DNA from: Duganella aquatilis
GTDB lineage: Bacteria > Pseudomonadota > Gammaproteobacteria > Burkholderiales > Burkholderiaceae_D
DNA length: 64,000 bases
Reading direction: 5' to 3'
Assembly (NCBI RefSeq): GCF_009674565.1
Contig: NZ_WKJL01000004.1
Coordinates: forward strand, 1-64,000
Positions 25,789 to 35,966 of this stretch are shown here, piece by piece; position 1 is the first letter of the stretch; each line of letters starts with the position of its first letter. The notes beneath the pieces were generated by a model. It was given only the letters and a program-made list of their open reading frames with translations. It was not told the origin of the DNA and made no database searches. Position numbers and translations under genes: made by a program.

Positions 25789-26379
25789 ATGAAATTGTTA
25801 TCGCGCGTGGCCGCTTTCGCCATTGCCGGCGTGGTCCTGTTGATCACGCTGGCCTTGTTTCACCATCCCGTCGCAACCTCGAATGTGGAACTCGCGCAGC
25901 AGGCCGCCAGGGACAATCAGGTACACGGTATTCTGATCTTCCTGCTGGCGGTACTGGCAAGCACTCTTGCGGTATTGAGTGAAGCGCTGAACGAGCGTTC
26001 AGGCGCGCTCTATGTCTATCGCCTCGGCTGCGTGCTGCTTGGCATGGCGATGCTGCTGGATGGCTTTGTGACGCCGCTGCTGGCGGATGCGGAGGTGGCC
26101 ACGGTGCTGCGCCCGATCGGCGTGACGATCCAGGTATTCAGCAAGGCGGGATTTGTCGCGCAGAGCGCGGCCATCCTGCTGTGGTCATGCACGGCGTGGC
26201 GGCGCGTGCGCTGGTTTGCGGTGGTGGGCGTGCTGGCCGCCGTCGTGCCGGCGGCGTGGATCTTGTTCGGCGACCTGCTGCTGACGCCGCGCAGCCTGAT
26301 GGCGGTATTCGGCGCCCACGCCGCCTGGTATCTGTCGGCGGCGTGGGTGCTGTACCGGTTTAGCCGACCATCAGCTTGA
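25789..26379 (+). CDS. Multi-pass membrane protein of unknown function
   Basis: A 196-residue protein with about six hydrophobic helices (roughly 8-24, 44-65, 76-96, 112-135, 138-158, 168-188) and short polar loops. An AAGGAAGAGC ribosome site precedes the ATG. I recognise no family. It is divergent from the damaged tetR gene, with a candidate operator between them, which suggests it was controlled by that repressor. Its 3' end overlaps the convergent GH3 gene by 20 bp. Confidence 0.7.
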   Translation: MKLLSRVAAFAIAGVVLLITLALFHHPVATSNVELAQQAARDNQVHGILIFLLAVLASTLAVLSEALNERSGALYVYRLGCVLLGMAMLLDGFVTPLLADAEVATVLRPIGVTIQVFSKAGFVAQSAAILLWSCTAWRRVRWFAVVGVLAAVVPAAWILFGDLLLTPRSLMAVFGAHAAWYLSAAWVLYRFSRPSA

Positions 26380-28738
26380 CCGACTTCAGGTTCGCGCTAT
26401 CCGGGCCGGCGTGGATGGTGAAGCTGCCAGGCTCCACCACACGCTGCATCTCGGTGTTATAGAACCACAGGTCGGACGGCTTGATGTCGAAGCTCAGCGT
26501 GCGCTTCTCGCCCGGTTGCAGCGTAACGCGCTTGAAGGCTTTCAGTTCCAGTACCGGCCGCGTGACCGAGCTGACGTCGTCGCGGATGTAGATCTGCACC
26601 ACTTCGTCGCCGGCACGCTTGCCGGTGTTGGTCACATCGACTTCGACCTTGGTCGCGTCGCCGACGCCGATGCTGGCTTTGGTCAGGCGCGGCTCGGAAA
26701 TCGCAAACGTGGTGTAGCTCAAGCCGAAGCCGAACGGGTACAGCGGCTTGGTCGAGCCGTCGATGTAGCCACGGCGCGCCGAAGGCTTGTGGTTGTAGAA
26801 GATCGGCAGTTGGCCGACGCTGCGCGCAATCGATACCGGCAGCTTGCCGCCAGGGTTGGCGCGGCCGAACAGCAGGTCCGCCGCCGCGTAGCCGGTTTCC
26901 TGGCCCATGTACCAGCCCTCGATGATCGCGTCGGCTTTCTCGGCCAGCAGGTTGATCGACAGCGGACGGCCGTTCAGCAGGAACACCACGGTCGGCTTGC
27001 CCAGTGCGAAAATCGCGCGTGCCAGATCGTTCTGCTGCCCCATCAGGTCCAGGCTTTCGCGGTCGCCCAGGTGATTGTCGGCCCATGCCTCGCGGCTGGT
27101 CTGCTCGTTATCGCCCAGGACCATGATGATGGTGTCGGCCGACTTGGCGGCTTCCACGGCGGCGGCGATCAGCTTCGCGTTCACTTCCGGCGGCGTAAAC
27201 TTGATCTCGTCGGCGCCCCACACGCGGCTCTCGGTAATGCGCACGCCTTCGGAATACGCCAGCGAAAAGCCCTGCGCCTTGGCCTCGGCCTGCAAGCCGT
27301 CGTGAATCGACACGATGTGGCGCGGATGGTCGGAGTAGCCGCCAATCGGCGTATCCTTGGCGTGGGTACCGATCAGCAGCACCTTGCCGACCTTCTTGCC
27401 GTCCAGCGGCAGCAGGCCCTTGTCGTTCTTCAGCAGCACCGGCGTGCGCGTCGCGGCCAGGCGCGCCAGCGCCACGGCGTCCGGCGTCGCGGTCAGGCTG
27501 TCGGCGGCCTTGGCGTCCACGTACGGCTGCTCGAACAGGCCGGCCTGGAATTTCAAGGTCAGTACGCGGCGTACCACCACATCGATCTCCGCTTCGGAGA
27601 CGCGTTTTTCCGCCACCAGTTCGCCGAGCGTCTTGTACGCCAGCCCGTCCGGCGTCTCGACATCCACGCCGGCCTTGACGGCGCGCAGCGCGGCTTCCTT
27701 CGGCGTGGCGGCCAGCTTGTGGCGGGTGATCAGCTCATTGATGCCGAAATAGTCCGACACCGTGATGCCCTTGAAGCCCCACTCTTCGCGCAGCACCTTG
27801 TGCAGCAGCCAGTGGTTGGCGTGCGACGGCACGCCGCCGATCTCGTTATACGACGGCATGACGCAGCCGACATTGGCTTCCTTGATCGCTTTCTCGAACG
27901 GTGGGAAGAACTCCTCGCGCAAGGTGCGCTCACTGACTTCCGCCGGGCCGATGTTGGTGCCGCTTTCCGGCTGGCCGTGACCGGTCATGTGCTTCAGCGT
28001 GACCAGCACTTTATCCTTGGCCAGCTTGGAATCGGTGCCGGCGAAACCGATGATGGCCGCCTTGCCGATCTCGCCGCAGAGATAAGGATCTTCGCCGTAG
28101 GTTTCCTCGATACGTCCCCAGCGCGGCTCGCGCGCCACGTCCACCACCGGCGCCAGCGCCAGGTTGGCGCCGCGCACACGCATCTCGCGCGCCGCCACGC
28201 TGAAAATCTTCGTCGTCAGCTCGGTGTCGAACGACGAGGCGATGCCGATCGCCTGCGGGAACGAGGTCGCATCGCGCGCCACGTAACCGTGCAGCGCCTC
28301 TTCGTGCATGAACAGCGGGATGCCGAGGCGGGTCTGTTCCACCGCCCATTTCTGCACCGCGTTGGTGTAGGTGGCCGTTTCCAGCGCATTGCGGTTGGCG
28401 TGTCCGCCGGTGTCGCCCGCGCCTGCGGCCTGGCCCAGCTGGCGGTCCGACGGGCGGCCGATCATGCCCAGGCCATGCGGCCATGCCTTTTGCGCCTTGG
28501 CCGCCGAGAACTCGCCCTTGGCGTCCTGGATCTCGGTCTTGGCCTGCCAGGTGCACTGCATCTGCGCGATCTTCTCTTCCAGCGTCATGCGGCCCAGCAG
28601 GTCGTCGACGCGCTTGTCGACCGGCAGCGAGGCGTCCTTGTACGGCGCCGAAGCGGCGGCCAGCGCCATCGGCGGCAGCATGGAGAGTCCGGCCAGGCCG
28701 GTCATGGAAGTGAGGAACTGCCTACGGTTATTGCTCAT
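26360..28738 (-). CDS. GH3 beta-glycosidase, probable beta-xylosidase/beta-glucosidase, Tat-exported
   Basis: A 792-residue protein with a Tat signal (NNRRQFLTS, then a hydrophobic stretch to ALA). GH3 N-terminal barrel (about 35-390): KHMTGHGQPE, and nucleophile D329 in ITVSDYFG. GH3 C-terminal domain (about 420-640) and fibronectin-III-like domain (about 690-785) complete the standard layout. It removes non-reducing sugars from oligosaccharides in the periplasm. It is the last gene of the xylose operon (29 bp after xylH), which argues for xylo-oligosaccharides as substrate, although the fold also serves glucosidases. An AGGAG ribosome site supports the start. Confidence 0.92.
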   Translation of the reverse strand: MSNNRRQFLTSMTGLAGLSMLPPMALAAASAPYKDASLPVDKRVDDLLGRMTLEEKIAQMQCTWQAKTEIQDAKGEFSAAKAQKAWPHGLGMIGRPSDRQLGQAAGAGDTGGHANRNALETATYTNAVQKWAVEQTRLGIPLFMHEEALHGYVARDATSFPQAIGIASSFDTELTTKIFSVAAREMRVRGANLALAPVVDVAREPRWGRIEETYGEDPYLCGEIGKAAIIGFAGTDSKLAKDKVLVTLKHMTGHGQPESGTNIGPAEVSERTLREEFFPPFEKAIKEANVGCVMPSYNEIGGVPSHANHWLLHKVLREEWGFKGITVSDYFGINELITRHKLAATPKEAALRAVKAGVDVETPDGLAYKTLGELVAEKRVSEAEIDVVVRRVLTLKFQAGLFEQPYVDAKAADSLTATPDAVALARLAATRTPVLLKNDKGLLPLDGKKVGKVLLIGTHAKDTPIGGYSDHPRHIVSIHDGLQAEAKAQGFSLAYSEGVRITESRVWGADEIKFTPPEVNAKLIAAAVEAAKSADTIIMVLGDNEQTSREAWADNHLGDRESLDLMGQQNDLARAIFALGKPTVVFLLNGRPLSINLLAEKADAIIEGWYMGQETGYAAADLLFGRANPGGKLPVSIARSVGQLPIFYNHKPSARRGYIDGSTKPLYPFGFGLSYTTFAISEPRLTKASIGVGDATKVEVDVTNTGKRAGDEVVQIYIRDDVSSVTRPVLELKAFKRVTLQPGEKRTLSFDIKPSDLWFYNTEMQRVVEPGSFTIHAGPDSANLKSVKLMVG

Positions 28739-28767
28739 GCATTTGTCTCCTGTTGGATTTTTTATAG

Positions 28768-29910
28768 TTACCGCTTACCTGCACGGGTGCTGACATCCAC
28801 CCAAACCGCCAGCGTCAGGATCGCGCCTTTGACGATCATCTGCCAATACGTGTCCACGTCCAGCATCGACATGCCGTTGTCCAGCGACGCCATGACCAGC
28901 GCGCCAATCAGCGCGCCGTGCACGGTGCCCGAGCCGCCGCGCATCGAGGTGCCGCCGATGAAGCAGGCCGCAATCGCATCCAGCTCGCCCGAGGTGCCTG
29001 CCGACGGCGAACCCGCCGCCAGACGCGCCGTGTTGACGATGCCGGCCAGCGCGCACATCAGGCCCATGATGCCGAAGATCCAGAGCTTGATCGACTTGAC
29101 GTTGATGCCCGACAGGCGCGTCGCCTCCATGTTCGAGCCCACCGAGTACACGCGGCGGCCAAACACCGTCTGCGTGGTGACGTAACTGAAGATGCCCAGC
29201 AGCGCCAGGAGCAGCAGCACCGGCAGCGGAATGCCCTCATATGAATTGAAGGTGATGACGAACGCCGCCAGCACCACGCCCAGCACCGCCAGCTTGGCCG
29301 CGTCGCGCCACACGGGCGCCACTTCCAGCGCGTGCGCAGCCTTGCTGCGGCGCTGTTGCAGGATCAGGTAGATGGCCACCACGAACAGCAGCACGCCCAG
29401 CGCGATGCCCAGCGTCGGCGACAGATAGGCCTGGCCGATGTAGACCATGTCGTCCGACACCGGCGCGATGGTGGTGCCGCCGGTGACGCCCAGTACAATA
29501 CCGCGATACGCCAGCATGCCGCCCAGGCCGACGATGAACGACGGGATGCCCAGGTAAGCCGTCAGGTAGCCGTTGAACAGGCCAATCAGCAGGCCGACCA
29601 CCAGCACCGCCGCCAGCGTCGCCGGCAGCGGCAGATGGTGCGTCACGTCCAGCACCGCCGCGATCCCGCCCAGCAGGCCAAGCAGCGAACCGACCGACAG
29701 GTCGATCTCGCCGGCGATAATCACCAGCGACATGCCGCAGGCGACGATGCCGGTGATGGCCATCTGGCGCATCAGGTTGGACAGATTGCGCGGCGTGACG
29801 AAGCCACCGTCGGTGTGATAACTGAAGAAGGCCCAGATCAGCGCGACCGCGATCAACAGGGCCAGCATCTTGTACTGCGTGAACAGCTGCTTGATATTCA
29901 TACTCTTCAT
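28768..29910 (-). CDS. xylH: Xylose ABC transporter permease XylH
   Basis: A 380-residue inner-membrane permease of the ribose/xylose (BPD_transp_2) family. It has about ten helices, with the conserved GEIDLSVGSLLGLLGG and GRRVYSVGSNMEATRLSGINV. I start at the ATG at 29910 behind AGGA; the frame extends to 29934 and would overlap xylG. The length (~380-390) and the inserted central loop (QQRRSKAAHALEVAP) match XylH rather than the shorter RbsC. It forms the channel for D-xylose uptake with XylG and XylF. Confidence 0.92.
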   Translation of the reverse strand: MKSMNIKQLFTQYKMLALLIAVALIWAFFSYHTDGGFVTPRNLSNLMRQMAITGIVACGMSLVIIAGEIDLSVGSLLGLLGGIAAVLDVTHHLPLPATLAAVLVVGLLIGLFNGYLTAYLGIPSFIVGLGGMLAYRGIVLGVTGGTTIAPVSDDMVYIGQAYLSPTLGIALGVLLFVVAIYLILQQRRSKAAHALEVAPVWRDAAKLAVLGVVLAAFVITFNSYEGIPLPVLLLLALLGIFSYVTTQTVFGRRVYSVGSNMEATRLSGINVKSIKLWIFGIMGLMCALAGIVNTARLAAGSPSAGTSGELDAIAACFIGGTSMRGGSGTVHGALIGALVMASLDNGMSMLDVDTYWQMIVKGAILTLAVWVDVSTRAGKR

Positions 29911-29923
29911 TTTCATTCCTAGT

Positions 29924-31447
29924 TCAATGCGCATCCAGCGCCGCTGCCAGCACGGTTTCCTGGCTCAGGTTATCGTTGACGAAATCGCCGCGCAGTTTTC
30001 CTTCGCCGATCACCAGCACGCGGTCCGAAATGCCCAGCACCTCGGCCAGTTCGGACGACACCATGATGATCGACATGCCCTGCCTGGCCAGGTCGAACAT
30101 CAGTTGGTAAATCTCGAACTTGGCGCCGACGTCGACGCCGCGCGTCGGCTCGTCGAGGATCAGGATCTTCGGCTTGGTCAGCAGCATCTTGGACAGCACC
30201 GCCTTCTGCTGGTTACCGCCGGACAGGCCGGTAATCGGCAGGAACGGGCTGGAGGTCTTCAGCTTGACGCTCTTGATCTCCTGGCGGATGGTCGCCAGCT
30301 CGGCTTCCTGGTCGATGCGGGCGGCGCGCGCGAAGTCGTTCAGCACCGCCAGCGTCATGTTGTGGCCGACGCCGAGATCCGGCACGATGCCGTGGTGCTT
30401 GCGGTCTTCCGGCACCATGGCCAGGCCGTTGCGGATCGCCTTGACCGGCGTGCTGGTGTCCAGCTTCGCGCCATTCAGCCAGACTTCCGCCTCGCTCGGT
30501 CCCGGATACGCGCCGAAGATGGCGGACACCAGCTCCGTGCGGCCCGCGCCCACCAGGCCGGCGATGCCCAGGATTTCACCCTGGCGCAGCTTGAAGGAGA
30601 TGTTGTCCACGCGCTTGCGCTCGGGATTGTCGGCGTCGTAGCAGGTGACGTTGCGCGCCTCGAAAATCACTTCGCCCGGCTGGTGCTCGCGCTGTGGATA
30701 CAGCTGCGTCATTTCGCGTCCCACCATCTGCGCGATGATGCGGTCGATATTCATCTCCGACATCGGCGTGGTGGCGATGTGCTGGCCGTCGCGGATGGTG
30801 ACGATGGTGTCGCAGATGTCCGCCACTTCATCCAGCTTGTGCGAGATGTAGACGCAGGTGACGCCCTTCGCCTTCAGCGAATGGATGATATTCAGCAGCA
30901 CCTTGATCTCGGACGCCGTCAGCGACGACGAGGGTTCGTCCAGGATCAGCAGGCGCGCGTTCTTGTTCAGCGCCTTGGCGATCTCGATCAGCTGCTGGTG
31001 GCCGCCGCCGTACTGCTTCACCGGCAGCACCACGTTCACATCATTGATGTTCAGTTCTTTCAGCAGCTGCTCGGCGCGGCGGTTCATGGCCGCATAGTCC
31101 ATGCGGCCACCCGGCAGCGTGATCTCGTTCCCGAGGAAGATGTTCTCCGCCACCGACAGCTCAGGCACCAGCATCAGTTCCTGGTGGATGATGACGATGC
31201 CGGCCGCCTCGGTGTCGCGGATAGACTGCGCCTGCAACGGTTGTCCGTCCCACAGGATCTCGCCATCCCAGGTGCCGTGCGGGTACACGGCGGACAGCAC
31301 TTTCATTAACGTCGACTTGCCGGCGCCGTTCTCGCCGCACAAGCCGGCGCATTCGCCGGCTTTCAGCTTGATGTCGATGCCGTTCAACGCACGCACACCG
31401 CCAAATTCCTTGACGATGTTGCGCATTTCCAGAAGATATTCGGCCAT
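29924..31447 (-). CDS. xylG: Xylose ABC transporter ATP-binding protein XylG
   Basis: A 507-residue tandem ATPase. Domain 1 has Walker [10 protein letters not shown] (about 36-44), the signature region [15 protein letters not shown] and Walker [12 protein letters not shown]. Domain 2 has a degenerate P-loop [12 protein letters not shown], signature [13 protein letters not shown] and Walker [13 protein letters not shown]. This double-domain form with a weak second P-loop is typical of sugar importers such as XylG, AraG and MglA. The neighbouring XylF and XylH and the Weimberg genes point to xylose. Confidence 0.94.
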   Translation of the reverse strand: MAEYLLEMRNIVKEFGGVRALNGIDIKLKAGECAGLCGENGAGKSTLMKVLSAVYPHGTWDGEILWDGQPLQAQSIRDTEAAGIVIIHQELMLVPELSVAENIFLGNEITLPGGRMDYAAMNRRAEQLLKELNINDVNVVLPVKQYGGGHQQLIEIAKALNKNARLLILDEPSSSLTASEIKVLLNIIHSLKAKGVTCVYISHKLDEVADICDTIVTIRDGQHIATTPMSEMNIDRIIAQMVGREMTQLYPQREHQPGEVIFEARNVTCYDADNPERKRVDNISFKLRQGEILGIAGLVGAGRTELVSAIFGAYPGPSEAEVWLNGAKLDTSTPVKAIRNGLAMVPEDRKHHGIVPDLGVGHNMTLAVLNDFARAARIDQEAELATIRQEIKSVKLKTSSPFLPITGLSGGNQQKAVLSKMLLTKPKILILDEPTRGVDVGAKFEIYQLMFDLARQGMSIIMVSSELAEVLGISDRVLVIGEGKLRGDFVNDNLSQETVLAAALDAH

Positions 31448-31456
31448 GCTGATTCC

Positions 31457-32461
31457 TTAGTTGGCGGTCAGCTGGGCCTTGGTGTAGAAGCCGTCGTCGG
31501 CCAACACGTTGACATTGGCCTTGGTCAGCGCGACAGGCGCCAGCAGCATGGTGCTGACGTTCTTCAAGCCGTTGTTATACGACGAGTTGAAGGCCGGCGC
31601 TTCGTTGCGCACCAGTTTCACCGACAGGCGCGCCGCTTCGGTGGCGATCACTTTCAGCGGCTTGTAGACGGTCATGGCCTGGGTGCCGGCGATGACGCGT
31701 TTGACGGCAGCCAGGTCGGCGTCCTGGCCGGAGACCGGAACCTTGCCCGCCAGCTTTTGCGCGGCCAGCGCCTGGATCGCGCCGCCGGCGGTGGCGTCGT
31801 TCGAAGCCACCACGGCATCGATTTTGTTGCCGTTGGCGGTCAGGGCGTTTTCCACGATGGACAGCGCTTCCGACGCGCTCCAGTCCTTGGTCCACTGCTT
31901 CCCCACCACCTTGATATCGCCCTTGTCGATCAGCGGCTGCAGCACTTTCAGCTGGCCCTCGCGCAGGATCTTGGCGTTGTTGTCGGTTGGTGCGCCGCCC
32001 AGCAGATAGTAATTACCCTTTGGCTTGATGCCCACCAGCGTGCTGGCTTGCAGCTCGCCGACCTTGGCGTTGTCGAATGAGATGTAGGCGTCGATGTCGG
32101 CGTTGAGGATCAGACGGTCGTAGGACACGACCTTGATCTTGGCCTTCTTCGCCTCGCGCACGGCGTTGTTCAGAACCGTGGCGTTGTAGGGAACGATGAC
32201 CAGCACGTCCACGCCGCGCGAGATCAGGTTCTCGATCTGCGCGATCTGGCGCTGTTCGCTGGCGTCGGCCGACTGCACGTAGACCTTGGCGCCCAGCTTC
32301 TCCGCTTCGGCGGTGAAGTAGTCGCGGTCGCGCGCCCAGCGTTCCAGGCGCAGGTCGTCGATGGAAAAGCCGATCTTCGGATTCTTGGCGTCGGCCATCG
32401 CGGCGCCGCCGCTCAGGGCCAGCATGGCGCCGATGACGGCGCTAACTACAGTCTTCTTCAT
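31457..32461 (-). CDS. xylF: D-xylose-binding periplasmic protein XylF
   Basis: A 334-residue protein with a Sec signal (MKKTVVSAVIGAMLALSGGAAMA). The mature protein is a type-1 periplasmic binding protein: KIGFSIDDLRLERWARDRDYF, the start typical of XylF, then VSYDRLILNADIDAYISFDN and VPVSGQDADLAAVKRVIAGTQAMTVYK. I use the ATG at 32461 behind GGAGACAAT; the much longer open frame is a shadow of the upstream gene. It captures D-xylose for XylGH. The gene follows the dehydratase gene by 32 bp. Confidence 0.94.
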   Translation of the reverse strand: MKKTVVSAVIGAMLALSGGAAMADAKNPKIGFSIDDLRLERWARDRDYFTAEAEKLGAKVYVQSADASEQRQIAQIENLISRGVDVLVIVPYNATVLNNAVREAKKAKIKVVSYDRLILNADIDAYISFDNAKVGELQASTLVGIKPKGNYYLLGGAPTDNNAKILREGQLKVLQPLIDKGDIKVVGKQWTKDWSASEALSIVENALTANGNKIDAVVASNDATAGGAIQALAAQKLAGKVPVSGQDADLAAVKRVIAGTQAMTVYKPLKVIATEAARLSVKLVRNEAPAFNSSYNNGLKNVSTMLLAPVALTKANVNVLADDGFYTKAQLTAN

Positions 32462-32493
32462 ATTGTCTCCGTTATTGGTATTTTGCTGAAGAG

Positions 32494-34269
32494 TTAGTGG
32501 TTGTGACGCGCCAGCGTCTGCCCCACTCCCCGGTATTCGAGCGCCAGCTCCATGCAGGCCCCGGTTTCCATCTGGCCGACGGTGGAGCGGTACAGCTGCT
32601 GCCATGGCGTCTGGCTGGCCGGCACCGGCGGAATGCCTTCGGCCTTGCGCCTGGCCAGTTCCTCGTCGCTGATCAGCATATTGCAGGAGCCTTCGTTCAG
32701 GTCCACGCGCACGGTGTCGCCGGTGCGGATGTAGGCCAGGCCGCCGCCCACCGCGCTTTCCGGCGAAGCGTTCAGGATGGACGGGCTGTCCGAGGTGCCG
32801 GACTGGCGGCCGTCGCCCAGCGTCGGCAGCCAGTTGATGCCGCGCTTGATCAGCGCATCCGGCGGTTGCATGTTGACGACTTCCGCCGATCCAGGCCAGC
32901 CGATAGGACCCGCGCCGCGAATCACCAGCATGCAGTTCTCGTCGATGTTCAGCGCCGGATCGTTGATGCGGTCGTGATAATCGCCCGAACCGTCAAACAC
33001 GATGGCGCGCGATTCGAAGATGTTTTCCTTGCCCGGCGCGCTCAGATAGCGCTGCCGGAATTCCGGCGAAATCACGCTGGTCTTCATGATGGCGAAGTCG
33101 AACAGGTTGCCCTTCAGGACGAAGAAGCCTGCGTCTTCCTTCAGCGGCGCGTTGAACGGGTAGATCACTTCGCGGTCGTTGGTCTCGCGGTTGACCAGGT
33201 TTTCCGCCATGGTCTTGCCGGTGACGGTCAGGCGTTTCGAACGCAGCTTGCCCTGCTGTTCCAGCTCCCACATCACGGCCGGCACGCCGCCCGCGCGGTG
33301 GAAACGCTCGCCGAGGAATTTGCCGGACGGCTGCATGTTCAGCAGCAGCGGCACCTTGTGGCCGAACTCCATCCAGTCGCTCGATTTCAGTTCAACGCCG
33401 GCGTGGCGCGCCATGGCGACGATGTGCTGCTGCGCGTTGGTGGAACCGCCGATGGCGGCATTGACCACGATCGCGTCGAAGAAGGCGTCGCGGTTCAGGA
33501 TCTGCGACGGACGCAGGTCCAGCTTCGCCATTTCGACGATACGCTTGCCGGTTTCGTAGGCCATCTGGCCGCGCTCGCGGTACGGCGCAGGAATCGCCGA
33601 GCAGCCGGTCAGCGACATGCCCAACGCTTCGGCGATGGCGTTCATGGTCGACGCGGTGCCCATGGTGTTGCAGTGGCCTGCGGACGGCGCCGACGCGGCG
33701 GCGATCTCCAGGAACTTCTCGTTGTCGATTTTGCCGGCGGCCAGCTGCTTGCGGCCCTTCCAGATCGCCGAGCCGGAACCCACCAGCTCACCATCGAGCC
33801 AGCCGTCCAGCATCGGACCGCCGGACAGCACGATGGCCGGGATATCGACGGTGGCGGCGGCCATCAGCTGGGACGGCGTGGTCTTGTCGCAGCCGGTGGT
33901 CAGCACCACGGCGTCGATCGGATAGCCGTGCAGGATTTCGACCAGGCCCATATACGCCAGGTTGCGGTCGATGGCGGCGGTCGGACGGCGGCAGTTCTCA
34001 AAGATCGGATGCAGCGGGAACTCCATCGCTATACCGCCGGCGTCACGGATGCCGTCGCGCACGCGCTTGGCCAGTTCCAGGTGGATGCGGTTGCACGGGC
34101 TGATATCGCTGCCCGATTGCGCAATGCCGATGATGGGACGGCCGGAACGCAGTTCTTCCGGCGTGATCCCGTAGTTCATGAAGCGCTCAAGATACAGCGC
34201 GGTCATATCGATATGGTCAGGATTATCAAACCAGTCTTGCGAACGGTAGCGACGCGATTGGGTGCTCAT
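32494..34269 (-). CDS. xylD: D-xylonate dehydratase (IlvD/EDD family)
   Basis: A 591-residue enzyme. Three Cys are placed to hold the iron-sulfur cluster: C59 (DISPCN), C127 (TTGCDKT) and C200 (AGHCNTMGTAST). Their spacing and the length are within a few residues of the Caulobacter xylonate dehydratase as I recall it. It converts D-xylonate to 2-keto-3-deoxy-D-xylonate, the third Weimberg step, using a [2Fe-2S] cluster and Mg2+. Sequence alone does not exclude L-arabinonate as an alternative substrate; the xylan and XylFGH context favours xylonate. It starts 8 bp after the lactonase gene. Confidence 0.9.
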   Translation of the reverse strand: MSTQSRRYRSQDWFDNPDHIDMTALYLERFMNYGITPEELRSGRPIIGIAQSGSDISPCNRIHLELAKRVRDGIRDAGGIAMEFPLHPIFENCRRPTAAIDRNLAYMGLVEILHGYPIDAVVLTTGCDKTTPSQLMAAATVDIPAIVLSGGPMLDGWLDGELVGSGSAIWKGRKQLAAGKIDNEKFLEIAAASAPSAGHCNTMGTASTMNAIAEALGMSLTGCSAIPAPYRERGQMAYETGKRIVEMAKLDLRPSQILNRDAFFDAIVVNAAIGGSTNAQQHIVAMARHAGVELKSSDWMEFGHKVPLLLNMQPSGKFLGERFHRAGGVPAVMWELEQQGKLRSKRLTVTGKTMAENLVNRETNDREVIYPFNAPLKEDAGFFVLKGNLFDFAIMKTSVISPEFRQRYLSAPGKENIFESRAIVFDGSGDYHDRINDPALNIDENCMLVIRGAGPIGWPGSAEVVNMQPPDALIKRGINWLPTLGDGRQSGTSDSPSILNASPESAVGGGLAYIRTGDTVRVDLNEGSCNMLISDEELARRKAEGIPPVPASQTPWQQLYRSTVGQMETGACMELALEYRGVGQTLARHNH

Positions 34270-34276
34270 AGAGTGC

Positions 34277-35152
34277 CTATTCAGGTAAGTACAGATGTTG
34301 CAGTTGTCCCGGCGAGGCCACGCGGAAGCTGAAGATGCCTCCTGCCAGCGGCTCCCGGCTCAATTCTTCAGCCGACAGGCCCTTGCGGGCGGTGGTCACG
34401 AACACGGTGCGCAAATCCTCGCCGCCGAATGTGACCTTGGTGATATTCGAACACGGCATGTTGACGGTGTCCAGCAGTTGGCCCGACGCCGCATAGCGCT
34501 CGATGCGCGCGCCGCCGAACAGGCCGACCCACAGGGCGCCGTCGGCGTCCACCGCCGTGCCGTCCGGGTAGCCGCTGCCCTCGATACGCACGAACACGCG
34601 CTTGTTCGACAGGCCACCCTGCTCGTCCAGGTCGAAGGCGTAGATGGTCTTCTCCAGCGTGTCCGTATGGTAGAAGGTGCGGCCGTCCGGGCTGACACAA
34701 GGGCCGTTGGTGATGACGTAGCCGCCGTCCTTGTGCTCCGCCACCGCGCCGGCGCCCAGCCGGTACAACGCGCCGCTCGGCGCCTCTTCGGCGTTGTCCA
34801 TGGAGCCGAACCACAGCGCGCCGTGGCGGTCCACGTAGCCGTCGTTGAGGCGATTGCCCGGCAGGTGCTGTTCCAGTTCGTGCAGCGTGGTCAGCGCGCC
34901 GGTCTCGAACGAGAAGCGCTCGATGCGGCCCGGCAGGCCGCAGACGAAGTCGCCGCCATGCATCGGCAAGGCGAAGCCCACTTCATCCGGCACCGTCCAG
35001 CTCTGGCGGCGGCCGCCGTCCTCGGCGCAGCGGTGAATCGCGCGCTGCTTGATGTCGACGAAGTACAGCGCCTTGTCTTCCGGATGCCATACCGGTCCTT
35101 CGGCCAGCGTCGCGCCGAGGGCCCAGATGCACTCAGGCTGATAGAGGTTCAT
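34277..35152 (-). CDS. xylC: SMP-30/gluconolactonase family, probable xylonolactonase
   Basis: A 291-residue six-bladed propeller of the SMP-30/regucalcin family: AEGPVWHPEDKALYFVDI (metal-binding Glu), NDGYVDRHGALWFGSM, ITNGPCVSPDGRTFYHTDT and PDGTAVDADGALWVGLF. It would open xylono-lactone produced by the dehydrogenase. The ATG at 35152 overlaps the TGA of the upstream SDR gene by 4 bp (ATGA) and has a GGAG box. A longer frame starting at 35470 is a shadow of the SDR gene and was rejected. Confidence 0.9.
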   Translation of the reverse strand: MNLYQPECIWALGATLAEGPVWHPEDKALYFVDIKQRAIHRCAEDGGRRQSWTVPDEVGFALPMHGGDFVCGLPGRIERFSFETGALTTLHELEQHLPGNRLNDGYVDRHGALWFGSMDNAEEAPSGALYRLGAGAVAEHKDGGYVITNGPCVSPDGRTFYHTDTLEKTIYAFDLDEQGGLSNKRVFVRIEGSGYPDGTAVDADGALWVGLFGGARIERYAASGQLLDTVNMPCSNITKVTFGGEDLRTVFVTTARKGLSAEELSREPLAGGIFSFRVASPGQLQHLYLPE

Positions 35153-35928
35153 GCTCCATACCATCCGGCGTCGACGAAGTAATCGCGGCCGGAGCAGCGT
35201 CGTGCATTGTCCGAGGACAGGAACAGCGCCATGGCGGCGATGTCTTCCGGCTCCACGCGCTCGTGCAGGCACTGCGCGTTGAGGATATCCTGCTCGCCTT
35301 CCGGCGTATGCCACATGGCCATCTGGCGCGGCGTGCGCACCGAGCCTGGAATCACGCAGTTGACGCGGATGCCGTCCTTGCCCAGGTCGCGCGCCAGGCC
35401 GCGGGTCAGACCTTCGATGGCCGCCTTGGCGGTCATGTACAGCGTCAGGTCCGGCAGCGCCAGGTGCCACGAGATCGAACCGAAGTTCAGGATCACGCCG
35501 CCGCCCTTGGCCTTCATGCCAGGCGCCACGGCCTGCGCGCAGAAGAACTGGTGGCGCAGGTTGACGGCCAGGCTGTCGTCCCAGTACTTGGCGCTCACTT
35601 CCTGCACCTGGTGGCGGTTGTCGTTGGCTGCGTTGTTGATCAGGATTTCAATCGCGCCGTGGTCCGCTTCGATCTGCGCCAGCACCTTTGACAAGGCATC
35701 CAGGTCGGTCAGGTCGCAGTGGAAAAACACTGGCGCATACTTGGCGCCTTTCAGGCTGTCCGCCAGTTCGCGCGAGGCGTCGACCGCGATATCGATGAAG
35801 AATACCTGCGCGCCCTGCTTGACGAAGGCGTCCACGATACCGGCGCCGATGCCCGTACCGCCGCCGGTGATCAGGACCCGCTTGTCAGCCAGGTCCGGGT
35901 AGGTGGCGTACACCATGGGTTGCACCAT
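35149..35928 (-). CDS. xylB: SDR-type D-xylose 1-dehydrogenase
   Basis: A 259-residue classical SDR. GGGTGIG (about 22-28) binds NAD(P). NNAANDNRH and the catalytic set Ser in FGSISWH plus Tyr-Lys in LYMTAKAA follow. Caulobacter XylB is an SDR of nearly the same size. It would oxidise D-xylose to xylono-lactone, the first Weimberg step. The start at 35928 follows GGAGAG; the longer frame is unsupported. Coupling by a 4-bp overlap to the lactonase gene supports the assignment. L-arabinose dehydrogenase is the main alternative. Confidence 0.87.
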   Translation of the reverse strand: MVQPMVYATYPDLADKRVLITGGGTGIGAGIVDAFVKQGAQVFFIDIAVDASRELADSLKGAKYAPVFFHCDLTDLDALSKVLAQIEADHGAIEILINNAANDNRHQVQEVSAKYWDDSLAVNLRHQFFCAQAVAPGMKAKGGGVILNFGSISWHLALPDLTLYMTAKAAIEGLTRGLARDLGKDGIRVNCVIPGSVRTPRQMAMWHTPEGEQDILNAQCLHERVEPEDIAAMALFLSSDNARRCSGRDYFVDAGWYGA

Positions 35929-35966
35929 CTTGCTCTCCTCCAGAGATATAGTTGTTTTAGCTAAGC

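Noticed and set aside
26411..29185. Plus-strand open frame of 924 codons opposite GH3 and xylH
   Set aside because: Antisense shadow of two well-supported genes; composition is biased and no motif is seen.
35153..35470. Upstream extension of the lactonase frame
   Set aside because: Lies inside the SDR gene in another frame; the ATGA overlap at 35149-35152 with a ribosome site is the better start.
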